From Zhihengliuella alba (lineage in GTDB: Bacteria; Actinomycetota; Actinomycetes; Actinomycetales; Micrococcaceae): a DNA stretch of 64,000 bases. Within the stretch, counting starts at the first letter, position 1, and each line of letters begins with the position of its first letter. Position numbers and translations under genes: made by a program. Shown here piece after piece: positions 1 to 10,332 of the stretch. Where the stretch lies: assembly GCF_039538765.1 (NCBI RefSeq), contig NZ_BAABCJ010000002.1, positions 372,001 to 436,000 on the forward strand. The letters run 5' to 3'. Under the pieces are notes generated by a model, which had not been told where the DNA came from, did no database searches, and saw only the letters and a list, made by a program, of their open reading frames with translations.

Positions 1-2
1 AC

Positions 3-1304
3 CGAGGCCTGCGCGCCCGGGACCTGCTCTCCGACGTCGGACTCCCCCCGGCGACGGCCGGGCAGCGGGCCGACCAGCTCTCCGGGGGCATGCGCCAGCG
101 CGCGCTCATCGCGACGGCCATCGCGGCCGGCCCGGGCCTGCTCATCGCCGACGAGCCGACGACGGCGCTCGACGCGACCGTGGCCGCCCGTGTCATGGAC
201 CTCCTCGCCCGGCTGCGGCGCCCGTCCGCCACCCGCCCCGAGGGCACAGGGCTCCTGCTCATCAGCCACGACCTGGCGGTGGTGTCCTCGGTGGCGGACC
301 GGATCCTCGTCATGCGGGACGGGGAGGTCGTCGAGTCGGGACCCGCGGCGCACGTCCTGAGCAGCCCGCAGCACGAGTACACGCGCATGCTGCTCGCCGC
401 CGTACCGGCCGGGAAGCCGCGCGGCACCCGGCTCACGGTGACCGAGCCGGCACCCCGGTCGCCGTCTGGACCCTCGCCGATGAGGTCCGCACCGGCACCT
501 TCCGGGCCGTCCAGCGGGAGAACGCCGCCTGCACCGGCGCTCTCGGCGCGGGGCCTGACGAAGACCTTCCTCCGTGACGGCGCGCCCTTCGCCGCGGTCG
601 ACGGCGTGGGCTTCGAGCTGCCCGCCGGACGGACCGTCGGGCTGGTCGGCGAGTCCGGCTCCGGCAAGACGACCACCGCCCGCCTGGTGCTCGGCCTCGC
701 CGAGCCGGACGCCGGGGAGGTCGGCCTCCTCGGCGAACCGTGGGTCGGGCCGGGCCTGCGCGAGAGGGACCGGCGCCCCCGCCGTACCCACCTCGGCGCC
801 GTGTACCAGGACCCGCTGTCCTCGTTCGACCCGCGGATCGGCGTCGGGTCCCTGCTGGCGGACGCGGCCACCGGCGGCCGCAGCCGCAGCGCGCGCCGGC
901 AGCGCGGCCGGGTCCGCGAGCTGCTAGAGCTGGTCGGCCTGCCGGAGGGCGTGGCCGACCGCCACCCGCGGTCGCTCTCAGGCGGGCAGCGGCAGCGGGT
1001 GGCCATCGCCCGTGCCCTGGCCCCGGGACCACGCGTGATCGTCTGCGACGAGCCCGTCTCCGCGCTGGACGTCTCCGTGCAGGCGCAGATCCTGGACCTG
1101 CTCGACGCCCTGCAGGAGCGCCTGGGCCTGAGCTATCTGTTCATCTCCCACGACCTCGCCGTGGTCCGCCACGTCAGCGACCACCTCCTGGTCATGCAGG
1201 GCGGACGCATCGTGGAGTCCGGGCCGGCCGAGGATGTCTTCGCCGACCCGCAGCAGGAGTACACCCGGCAGCTCCTGGCCGCCTCGCCGTCCCTCGCGGA
1301 CTGA
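3..1304 (+). CDS. Peptide ABC transporter, fused two-domain ATPase (5' end outside window)
   Basis: ATPase subunit powering a dipeptide/oligopeptide importer at the inner face of the membrane. The reading frame is open from the first full codon, so the gene starts outside the window. The first nucleotide-binding domain is cut: its signature LSGGMRQR and Walker B with DEPTTALD remain, the Walker A is missing. After a Pro/Ser-rich linker a complete second domain follows with Walker A GESGSGKTTT, Q-loop YQDPLSSFDPR, signature LSGGQRQR, DEPVSALD and ISHDLAVV. Each domain ends in the EYTR C-terminal tail typical of Opp/Dpp ATPases. This is the DppD-DppF fusion arrangement common in actinobacteria. 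The permease and binding-protein genes would lie upstream. The substrate cannot be read from sequence. Confidence 0.93.
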   Translation, partial: RGLRARDLLSDVGLPPATAGQRADQLSGGMRQRALIATAIAAGPGLLIADEPTTALDATVAARVMDLLARLRRPSATRPEGTGLLLISHDLAVVSSVADRILVMRDGEVVESGPAAHVLSSPQHEYTRMLLAAVPAGKPRGTRLTVTEPAPRSPSGPSPMRSAPAPSGPSSGRTPPAPALSARGLTKTFLRDGAPFAAVDGVGFELPAGRTVGLVGESGSGKTTTARLVLGLAEPDAGEVGLLGEPWVGPGLRERDRRPRRTHLGAVYQDPLSSFDPRIGVGSLLADAATGGRSRSARRQRGRVRELLELVGLPEGVADRHPRSLSGGQRQRVAIARALAPGPRVIVCDEPVSALDVSVQAQILDLLDALQERLGLSYLFISHDLAVVRHVSDHLLVMQGGRIVESGPAEDVFADPQQEYTRQLLAASPSLAD

Positions 1305-1307
1305 ACC

Positions 1308-1354
1308 ACGGCGCCCCGCCGTCCACGACTCGGTCGCGGACGGCGGGGCGCCGT
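1308..1354. terminator. Bidirectional hairpin terminator
   Basis: A perfect 17-bp inverted repeat (1308-1324 with 1338-1354) and a 13-nt loop lies between the stop codons of the convergent ABC ATPase and icd. There is no T-tract, as is common in actinobacteria, so it may end both transcripts. Confidence 0.8.
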
Positions 1355-1388
1355 CGTCGTACTGCTCTCCCGGGGAGCGCTCCGGCCG

Positions 1389-3614
<2,226 letters not shown>

Positions 3615-3895
3615 TGGCGCGGCATCTCCCTCAGGGTCTGTGGGTTCTCGGTCAGCAGGCATCGTGCGCCCCTGCATCAAACACCCCCAATTTACCCGAG
3701 CGGGCCCGCGATCCCTGATCCGGTTGCGCCGCCCCGTCTCACCCCCGCTCCCTCCTGGCCCTCCGGACCGCTGCACCACGCCGGCGCTAGGCTGGACCGC
3801 GGGCCCGCCCCGCGCTCGGGGCGCCGCGTCGAATCGCGAGCCGGGCGACAGCCCGTCCCCTGCCAGCTGCCGTCCCCGACCAGGAGTCCGGAATC

Positions 3896-4924
3896 ATGCA
3901 CCCCCACCACAGCACCAGCGGGCTGGCCACCGGGCGGAGCGGCCCCGTCGAGCAGGTCGCGATCGAGCACCTCTCCATCGACGGTGGCCAGACCGGCGTG
4001 CGGGCCCTGGTGCAGTACGCCTCCGACGACCGCCCCCAGATCCTCGAGTTTCCCGGGCTCATCACCGATCGCCCGGTCGCCGAGCAGGTGGTGGAGGTGG
4101 TGCACCGGATCGCCGCCGGCTCCGGGCACGGCTGCGGATCCGGCATCGGCGTCGTCTCCGCCGGCCTCAGCGGCATCACGGACACCCCGGGGACCGCCGC
4201 CGCCGTGCTGGAAGGGGTGCGTCGGCTCGGCGTGGGCTCCGTCGCCGTCGCGCACGACTCGGTGACGTCCTACCTCGGCGCCCTCGGCGATACCAGGGGC
4301 GCCGTGGTGGCGGCGGGAACCGGCGTCGTGACGCTGGCCGTCGGCACCGAGTCGACCGCACGGGTCGACGGCTGGGGCTACAGCATGGGCGATGCGGGCA
4401 GCGGGTTCTGGATCGGGAGCCGGGCCCTCGACGCCGTCATGCGGGCCCACGACGGCCGCGGGCCGGCGACGGCGCTCACGCCCGTGGTGGAGGACGCTCT
4501 CGGCGAGCTCGAGCATGCCTACATCGTGCTGCAGAACGACCCGGCACGCGTCAGCCGGACCGCCGGCTTCGCCGCCGAGGTCGCCGCGCTCTCCGAGGTC
4601 GACGAGGTGGCAGGGAAGATCTGCGACGAGGCCGCCGCGGAGCTCGCCCTGTCCGTCTCGACAGCACTGCGCCGGGTCGGATTCGGCCGCACCGGATCCG
4701 ACGGGGACGGCTCACCGAGCGTCTGCTACCTGGGCGGCGTGCTGCGCGGCGAGCGCGTGCGCCGTCGCGTCACCGAGCTCCTGCGGGCCGAGTGGCCCGA
4801 GCTCGAGGTCTGCGAGCCGCGCGGCACGGCGCTGTCCGGTGCGGCCGCGCTCCCGGCCGTGGCCCCGGGGAGCGCCCTGCAGGCACAGATCGCGCACGCG
4901 ACGGCGGGCGGCACCCGAGGGTGA
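3896..4924 (+). CDS. N-acetylglucosamine kinase-like / BadF-BadG family ATPase
   Basis: An ASKHA-fold sugar-kinase-like protein of 342 aa. Visible motifs are the phosphate-1 loop SIDGGQTGVRALV near residue 25, the connect/phosphate-2 region with AHDSVTSYLGALG and AAGTGVVTLAVG near residues 120-145, and the adenosine loop YLGGVLRGERVR near residue 285. These fit the BcrAD_BadFG family, which in actinobacteria is mostly N-acetylglucosamine or muropeptide amino-sugar kinase. AGGAG lies 9 nt before the ATG, and a TAGGCT -10-like box sits at 3788-3793. It is transcribed alone, divergent from icd and convergent with purH. The sugar substrate is inferred, not shown; GlcNAc or GlcN kinase are both possible. 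Confidence 0.75.
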   Translation: MHPHHSTSGLATGRSGPVEQVAIEHLSIDGGQTGVRALVQYASDDRPQILEFPGLITDRPVAEQVVEVVHRIAAGSGHGCGSGIGVVSAGLSGITDTPGTAAAVLEGVRRLGVGSVAVAHDSVTSYLGALGDTRGAVVAAGTGVVTLAVGTESTARVDGWGYSMGDAGSGFWIGSRALDAVMRAHDGRGPATALTPVVEDALGELEHAYIVLQNDPARVSRTAGFAAEVAALSEVDEVAGKICDEAAAELALSVSTALRRVGFGRTGSDGDGSPSVCYLGGVLRGERVRRRVTELLRAEWPELEVCEPRGTALSGAAALPAVAPGSALQAQIAHATAGGTRG

Positions 4925-4984
4925 CCGCCCGCCGTCGCACAGCTCCCTGCGCCGCCTCTCTTTGCGCTGCTCCTCGCGGAGGAA

Positions 4985-6658
4985 CTAGTGGAAGAAGTGG
5001 CGCGTCCCGCCGGTGAGGTACATGGTGATGCCGGCGGCGTTGGCGGCCGCGACCACCTCCTCGTCGCGGACGGATCCGCCGGGCTGGACCACGGCGCGCA
5101 CGCCGGCGTCGATCAGGATCTGCAGGCCGTCCGCGAACGGGAAGAACGCATCCGAGGCCGCGACGGCGCCGCGGGCGCGCTCCGGCGAGGCCGTGCCCTC
5201 GACGTTCGCCGCCCCGCCGGCCGCGTCGGCGCCGGAGTCGACGGCCACGCCGAGCGTGTTGGCGCGGGTGATGGCCAGACGGCAGGAGTCCAGGCGGTTC
5301 ACCTGGCCCATGCCGATGCCGACCGCGGCGCCGTCCTTCGCCACGAGGATGGCGTTCGACTTCGCGGCGCGCACCGCGCGCCATGCGAACGCCAGGTCGG
5401 CGAGGGTCGCCTCGTCGGCGGCCTCGCCGGCCGCCAGCGTCCAGTTCTCCGGGGCGTCGCCCTCGGCGTCGATCGCGTCGCGCTGCTGGACGAGCGCGCC
5501 GCCGGAGATCTGCCGCGTCTCGGCCGGGTAGCGGTCGAAGCCCTCCGGCAGCTGCAGCAGGCGGATGTTCTTCTTGGCGGCCAGGATCTCGACGGCCTCC
5601 GGCTCGAAGCCCGGGGCGACGACGACCTCCGTGAAGATGCCCGTGACCGTCTCGGCCATGGCCCGGGTGACGGGCCGGTTGGCGGCGATGACGCCGCCGA
5701 AGGCGGAGACCGGGTCGGTGGCGTGCGCCTTGGCGTGGGCGTCAGCGATCGGGTCGGCCGCCCCCGGGGTCGCGACGGCGATGCCGCACGGGTTGGCGTG
5801 CTTGATGACGGCGACGGCCGGATCGGCGAAGTCGTAGGCGGCGCGCACGGCGGCGTCGGCGTCCACGTAGTTGTTGTAGCTCATGGCCTTGCCGTGCAGC
5901 TGCTCGGCCTGGGCGATGCCGGCCGGGGCGGCCGGGTCCACGTACAGCGCGGCCGGCTGGTGCGGGTTCTCGCCGTAGCGCAGCACCTGCTGGCGCTCGA
6001 GCGTCAGCGCTGCGAAGGCCGGCCAGCCCTGCGCCTCCTCGCCGGCGTCGTCCCCGAACTGGGCGGCGGTCCAGGCGGCGACGGCGGCGTCGTACGCGGC
6101 GGTGTGGGCGAACGCGGCGGCGGCGAGGCGCCGACGCTCGTCGAGCGTGAAGCCGCCGGCCTTCGCCGCCTCGATGACGCGGCCGTACTTGGCCGGTTCC
6201 ACGACGATGCCCACCGACGGGTGGTTCTTGGCGGCGGCGCGGACCATCGAGGGACCGCCGATGTCGATCTGCTCGACCACGGCGTCCTGCCCGGCGCCGG
6301 ACCTCACGGTGTCGACGAACGGGTAGAGGTTGACGACCACCAGGTCGAACGGCTCCACCTCCAGCTCGTCGAGCTGCCGGACGTGGTCCTCCAGGCGGCG
6401 GTCGGCCAGGATGCCGGCGTGCACGCGCGGGTGGAGCGTCTTGACGCGGCCGTCCAGGCACTCGGGGAACCCGGTGATCTCGGAGACCTCCGTGACCGGC
6501 ACGCCCGCAGCGGCGATGCGCGACGCCGTCGAACCCGTGGAGACGATCGAGACTCCCGCCTCGTGGAGCCCCAGGGCCAGCTCCTCCAGCCCCGACTTGT
6601 CGTACACGGAAATGAGGGCCCGGCGGATCTCCACGCGGTCGGGGGCGGTAACGCTCAC
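4985..6658 (-). CDS. purH: Bifunctional AICAR formyltransferase / IMP cyclohydrolase
   Basis: Catalyses the last two steps of purine synthesis, AICAR to FAICAR to IMP, in the cytosol. The N-terminal methylglyoxal-synthase-like IMP cyclohydrolase domain begins RRALISVYDKSG and carries KTLHPRVHAGIL. The C-terminal transformylase domain has RYGENPHQ, SYNNYVDADAA and the catalytic KHANPCG, and the protein ends GGTRHFFH as usual. The GTG at 6658 gives 557 aa and has AGGGAG 6 nt upstream; the frame is open further up without conservation. Purine gene purN lies 6.7 kb away on the same strand, although the two genes are usually adjacent in this group. Confidence 0.97.
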   Translation of the reverse strand: MSVTAPDRVEIRRALISVYDKSGLEELALGLHEAGVSIVSTGSTASRIAAAGVPVTEVSEITGFPECLDGRVKTLHPRVHAGILADRRLEDHVRQLDELEVEPFDLVVVNLYPFVDTVRSGAGQDAVVEQIDIGGPSMVRAAAKNHPSVGIVVEPAKYGRVIEAAKAGGFTLDERRRLAAAAFAHTAAYDAAVAAWTAAQFGDDAGEEAQGWPAFAALTLERQQVLRYGENPHQPAALYVDPAAPAGIAQAEQLHGKAMSYNNYVDADAAVRAAYDFADPAVAVIKHANPCGIAVATPGAADPIADAHAKAHATDPVSAFGGVIAANRPVTRAMAETVTGIFTEVVVAPGFEPEAVEILAAKKNIRLLQLPEGFDRYPAETRQISGGALVQQRDAIDAEGDAPENWTLAAGEAADEATLADLAFAWRAVRAAKSNAILVAKDGAAVGIGMGQVNRLDSCRLAITRANTLGVAVDSGADAAGGAANVEGTASPERARGAVAASDAFFPFADGLQILIDAGVRAVVQPGGSVRDEEVVAAANAAGITMYLTGGTRHFFH

Positions 6659-6709
6659 AGATGTCTCCCTGGGGGTCGGAGGGGGCGGACGGCGCGGCGC
6701 AGTGGGGCC

Positions 6710-6744
6710 GGCGCTCGGTGTCGCGCACCAGTCTACCGAGCGCC
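6710..6744 (-). terminator. Putative terminator downstream of the lipoprotein gene
   Basis: Ten-bp perfect stem (6710-6719 with 6735-6744) and 15-nt loop, placed just after the lipoprotein stop codon and before purH. It separates two genes on the same strand. Confidence 0.5.
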
Positions 6745-6774
6745 GTTCCGGCGTCCGCCCATGTGTCGAGCGGG

Positions 6775-7392
6775 CTACTCGGTGATCATCTCCCCGTCCG
6801 GCGAGACGGCGTACCAGACGTCGTTGACGCCCTGGCCCCTGACATCGCCGGGCTCCTCGTCCTGCGCGAAGTAGTAGAGCGGCATCCCGTCCAGCGTCAG
6901 GTGCAGCTGGCCGTCGGGCGACTCGATGGTGCCCACCGTCCCGGTGATGTCCTCCGCCGCCGCAGGCTCGCTGCCGTCCGCCACCGCGATGGGCCACGCC
7001 GTGAGGCAGTCCCCGGTGCAGGCGCTGGTGTCCGTGCCCTCGGTGTCCTTCGTGAAGACGTACAGGGTCATGCCCGCCGCGTCGGTGACCACGGTGCCGA
7101 GCTCGGTCTCTCCGGTGGTCAGGGCGACGTCGCTGCCCATGGGTGCCTCCGACCCGGCTGCCGGCGAGTCGCTGGCCTCTCCCGGCGCGCTCGCCCGGCC
7201 GCTCTCGACGCCACCGCCCCCGTAGCCTCCACCGCCGCCGCCTCCGGCGTCCCCGCCGCCGCAGGCGGTGAGGACCAGCCCGGCCGCCGTCAGCACGGCG
7301 AGCGCCCTCCAGGCTCTGGCGCGGTGCCCGTCCCCGGCCCCTGACCGAGTCCTGCCGACGTGCTCGATTCCCTGCTCCTGCCGTGTCTCCAT
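6775..7392 (-). CDS. Secreted lipoprotein with two Lipoprotein_15-type repeats
   Basis: A 205-aa lipoprotein predicted to sit on the outer face of the membrane. The N-terminus has a hydrophobic segment ending in lipobox LTAC, then a Gly-rich linker. The rest holds two copies of the short repeat family (PF03640 type) seen in secreted actinobacterial lipoproteins: LGTVVTDAAGMTLYVFTKD followed by CTGDCLTAWP, then a second copy with LHLTLDGMPLYYFAQDEE. The CTGDC cysteine pair is conserved in this family. The ATG at 7392 has GGAGGGG 6 nt upstream, and starting there puts the signal near the N-terminus. Exact function is unknown; homologues are often near redox or electron-transfer genes. Confidence 0.85.
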   Translation of the reverse strand: METRQEQGIEHVGRTRSGAGDGHRARAWRALAVLTAAGLVLTACGGGDAGGGGGGGYGGGGVESGRASAPGEASDSPAAGSEAPMGSDVALTTGETELGTVVTDAAGMTLYVFTKDTEGTDTSACTGDCLTAWPIAVADGSEPAAAEDITGTVGTIESPDGQLHLTLDGMPLYYFAQDEEPGDVRGQGVNDVWYAVSPDGEMITE

Positions 7393-7566
7393 GACCGTCC
7401 CCTCCCGTCGGTGCGGGCCGGTGGTGACCGTCCTGGCTGGGCGGACGCGCCGACTCCTGGACTCAAACGGTAGTTCTGCGCCTCCGGTCTCCAAACCCCG
7501 GCGGCCGTGAGACCCAGCGAACTCCCAGCCTCGCGGGAGTTGGGGCGGTCCCGGACCACCGACGGA

Positions 7567-8619
7567 TCAGACGGTCTCGGCGTCCAGCTCGAGCGGTTCG
7601 AGGTCCGGGAAATGCCGTTCCAGCTGCTCGGGCGTCAGGCAGCGGCGGAGGAGCTCGTCGGCGTGGTCGCTGTCGGCGACGAAGGCGACCAGGGGGATCC
7701 GCTTGCGCGCGAGCTCGTCACGGGCCGCGACGACCGCGTCGATCAGGACCCGGTAGTACTTCCGGGCCGCGGCCTCCCAGCCGAGCTCGACGACGGCGGC
7801 GGCCAGCCGCTCGTTCCATGCCTCGGCGTGGGCGTCGTCGAACAGGTCCATGGAGCACCAGTGCCAGTCGGTCGGGTCCCAGCGGCGGGAGTAGTAGCCG
7901 CTGCCGTCGTCGAAGTCCTCGTCCACGGCCTCCTGCAGCGCGATGTCCGCTGCTACCCCATCGAGCTCTGCGTTCAGCTCCGCGTCGAGATCCGCCTCCG
8001 CGTCGAGATCGGGGTCCAGCCCGTGCGCGCCCTCGGAAGGGCCGTCCCCGGCCGCGGAGGACACCCGGCCCGCCGGCCCACCGGGGCTGTCCGCCTCGCC
8101 GGAGCCGTGGGCCCCGCCGAGACCGTCGGCCTCTCCGGAACCGTGAACCGCGTGGCCGATGGGAGTGCCGTGCCCCGCGGAGTCCCCTGGGGTCGAGCCG
8201 TTGAGGCCCGGGACCGCGGGATCATAGTCGTCGCGCCCTGCGCCGTTCCGCTCGGGGTCGTTCCATTCAGCGCCGTTCGGCTCAGTGCCCGACGTCTCGG
8301 TGCCGTAGGCGGCGCCGCCGAGAGTGCCGTCGTCGACGCCGAGCGTCACCTCGCGCAGCCGGTGCTCGCGCAGGACCTCCGCGTCGAAGGCGCGGAGCTC
8401 GCCCGTCTCCTCGCGCTTGTCGCGGGCCAGGGCCTCCTCCGAGTTCAGTGCGAGCACAGGAACTTCGAGGGTCTCCGGCTCGTCGGTCCCGTCCGCCGCC
8501 GTGGCCTCCAGGGCGAGCCCGTAGAAGGCCTGCTTGGGGTGGTCGGCGACCACCTGACGCGCGATCCGGACGACGGCGGAACGGATCTCGCATTCGAAGA
8601 GATTCCAATCAAGTTCCAT
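7567..8619 (-). CDS. DUF4303-type protein with low-complexity insert
   Basis: Unknown function, 350 aa. The N-terminal about 105 residues (MELDWNLFECEI..., with HPKQAFYGLAL) and the C-terminal part (DWHWCSMDLFDD...) look like the two halves of a DUF4303 domain, which starts with an acidic motif and the phrase FYG. Between them, about residues 105-225 are Gly/Asp/Glu/Ser-rich and contain direct repeats such as GSGEAD and a DAEADLDAELNAEL stretch, so the domain seems split by a disordered insert. The ATG at 8619 follows a TAGTGT -10 box (8626-8631) by only 6 nt and lacks a ribosome site, so the mRNA is probably leaderless. Confidence 0.65.
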   Translation of the reverse strand: MELDWNLFECEIRSAVVRIARQVVADHPKQAFYGLALEATAADGTDEPETLEVPVLALNSEEALARDKREETGELRAFDAEVLREHRLREVTLGVDDGTLGGAAYGTETSGTEPNGAEWNDPERNGAGRDDYDPAVPGLNGSTPGDSAGHGTPIGHAVHGSGEADGLGGAHGSGEADSPGGPAGRVSSAAGDGPSEGAHGLDPDLDAEADLDAELNAELDGVAADIALQEAVDEDFDDGSGYYSRRWDPTDWHWCSMDLFDDAHAEAWNERLAAAVVELGWEAAARKYYRVLIDAVVAARDELARKRIPLVAFVADSDHADELLRRCLTPEQLERHFPDLEPLELDAETV

Positions 8620-8758
8620 ATCCAGACACTACCGCCGACGGATGTGACTTGGAACTCATTTCGCCCGGATTTGCTGAATCGAATCGCCCGGTCGGCCTCC
8701 GCTGCACGGAACCTGTGCACTCGCGGAGAACCGGCGCGGTCGTACGGCAGGACCGGCG

Positions 8759-10048
8759 TCAGCCTGCGGCCTCCACGATCGTGGAGACCAGGTTGTCGAT
8801 GCCCAGCCACACGAAGAGCGCGGCCGTGAGGCCGAGGGCCAGGTTGGAGTACCAGCGGTTCTTCCACTCGGCCGGGATCCCCCACTTGGTCCCATTCAGC
8901 AGCGGCAGCAGTGTGATGGCAAGGAACGGCATGAACAGGGCGCCCATGGCGCCGTACGCGAGGACCAGGGCGATCGGCTTGCCGAGCATCAGCAGCAGCA
9001 TCGGCGGGAACGTCAGCCAGATCAGGTAGAAGCGGAAGTACTTGCCGTGGGCGCGGGCGTCCGGGTGGTCGGAGCCCTTCCCGCGGAAGTTCGCCCAGAA
9101 GTCGGCGAACATCAGCGAGACGCCGTTCCACACGCCGATCACCGAGGAGAACGCCGCGGCGAAGAAGCCGACCAGGAAGATCTTGGCGATGACCGCGCCG
9201 TAGCGCGCCTCGAGGACGACCATCAGGTCGATCATGCCCTCGTCGCCCGCCGAGACCTCGACGCCCGCGGCGCGGACCACCTCGGCGCCGACGATCAGCA
9301 TGGAGATCACGAAGATGCCGGTCATGACGTAGGCCATGTTGTTGTCCAGCCGCATGACGCGCATGAACTTGGGCGCGTACCAGCCCTTCTCGCGGAGCCA
9401 GTAGCCGTACGCGGCGAGCGTGATGGTGCCGCCGACGCCGCCGGCGAGCGCCAGCGTGTACAGCAGACCGCCCTCCGGCAGCCGCGGGACGAAGCCCGTG
9501 ATCAGCTCCGGGATGTTCGGGGCGGCGATGACGGCCAGGCCCACGATGGTGACGAACATGATCCCGACCAGGACGGCGGTGATCTTCTCGAACACGGCGT
9601 AGCGGTTGAACCAGACCAGCACGAAGCCGGCGATGCCGGTGGCGATCGCGAAGGCCCACAGCGGGACCCCCGGGAACAGCGCGGCCAGCGGGAGCGCCGT
9701 GGAGGACATCGCCGACGCACCGTAGACGATGCCCCAGACGATGATGTACGGGCCGAAGTACCAGAGCGGCCAGCGGCCGAGGCTGCGCCAGCCCTCGAGG
9801 ATGGTCTTGCCGGTGGTGATGGAGTAGCGGGCGGCTCCCTCCACCAGGATGATCTTCAGTATGATGCCCAGCACCACGGCCCACAGCAGCGTGTAGCCGT
9901 AGCGCGAGCCGGCGGCGAGCGTGGACACCATGTCCGCGGCGCCGACGCCGGTGGCGGCGACCACGAGGCCGGGTCCGACGACCTTCCACTTCTTCGGGGG
10001 TTCCAGGCCGCCGGTGTCCTGCGGGCCGGTCGGGGATTGAGTGCTCAT
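8759..10048 (-). CDS. Nramp-family transporter lacking canonical metal-binding motifs
   Basis: A 429-aa integral membrane protein with about 11 membrane segments and the LeuT-type Nramp fold (GPGLVVAATG in TM1, AAGSRYGYTLLW after it). In canonical Mn/Fe Nramp proteins TM1 carries DPGN and TM6 carries MPH. Here the aligned TM1 residues are GAAD, and the TM6 region reads GGVGGTITLAAYGYW without MPH. The protein is therefore an Nramp relative whose substrate may not be Mn2+ or Fe2+. ATG at 10048 is chosen because GGAGG lies 10 nt upstream and the hydrophobic core begins soon after; the frame is open to 10168. It is divergent from the MFS gene. Confidence 0.85.
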   Translation of the reverse strand: MSTQSPTGPQDTGGLEPPKKWKVVGPGLVVAATGVGAADMVSTLAAGSRYGYTLLWAVVLGIILKIILVEGAARYSITTGKTILEGWRSLGRWPLWYFGPYIIVWGIVYGASAMSSTALPLAALFPGVPLWAFAIATGIAGFVLVWFNRYAVFEKITAVLVGIMFVTIVGLAVIAAPNIPELITGFVPRLPEGGLLYTLALAGGVGGTITLAAYGYWLREKGWYAPKFMRVMRLDNNMAYVMTGIFVISMLIVGAEVVRAAGVEVSAGDEGMIDLMVVLEARYGAVIAKIFLVGFFAAAFSSVIGVWNGVSLMFADFWANFRGKGSDHPDARAHGKYFRFYLIWLTFPPMLLLMLGKPIALVLAYGAMGALFMPFLAITLLPLLNGTKWGIPAEWKNRWYSNLALGLTAALFVWLGIDNLVSTIVEAAG

Positions 10049-10242
10049 CGGGAGCGGTCCTCCTTGCTTCGGTCGAGTCGTGTCCCCCGTTCGCCACCCC
10101 GGGACGGAGGGATGGAGCGACGGGGCGCGCCGCCGTCGTGCCCCTCCCTGCACGCCGGCGGCCGGCACGGGCGCGGTCCGGCAGCGTTGCGTGGACCACA
10201 GGGCCCCGTGCGGCCAGACACAACCCTAGGGCACGGCCCCGC

Positions 10243-10272
10243 TACGCTGGGGGCGGATGCCGCCGGCATCCG
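10243..10272 (+). promoter_or_regulatory. -10 box and palindrome upstream of the MFS gene
   Basis: TACGCT at 10243-10248 looks like a -10 box. Just downstream, where transcription would start, lies a 19-bp palindrome with 9-bp arms CGGATGCCG and CGGCATCCG (10254-10272). The position suggests a repressor operator for the MFS gene 60 bp further on. No regulator gene is adjacent. Confidence 0.4.
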
Positions 10273-10332
10273 GGCAGATGAGGACAGGCACCCCGATCAG
10301 GTGCGCGCTGACGGAATCGAGGCGGCTCGGCG

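Noticed and set aside
4988..6874. 628-residue forward open frame opposite purH
   Set aside because: Antisense shadow; product is composed of Gly, Asp, Arg and Val in the typical mirror pattern of a real gene.
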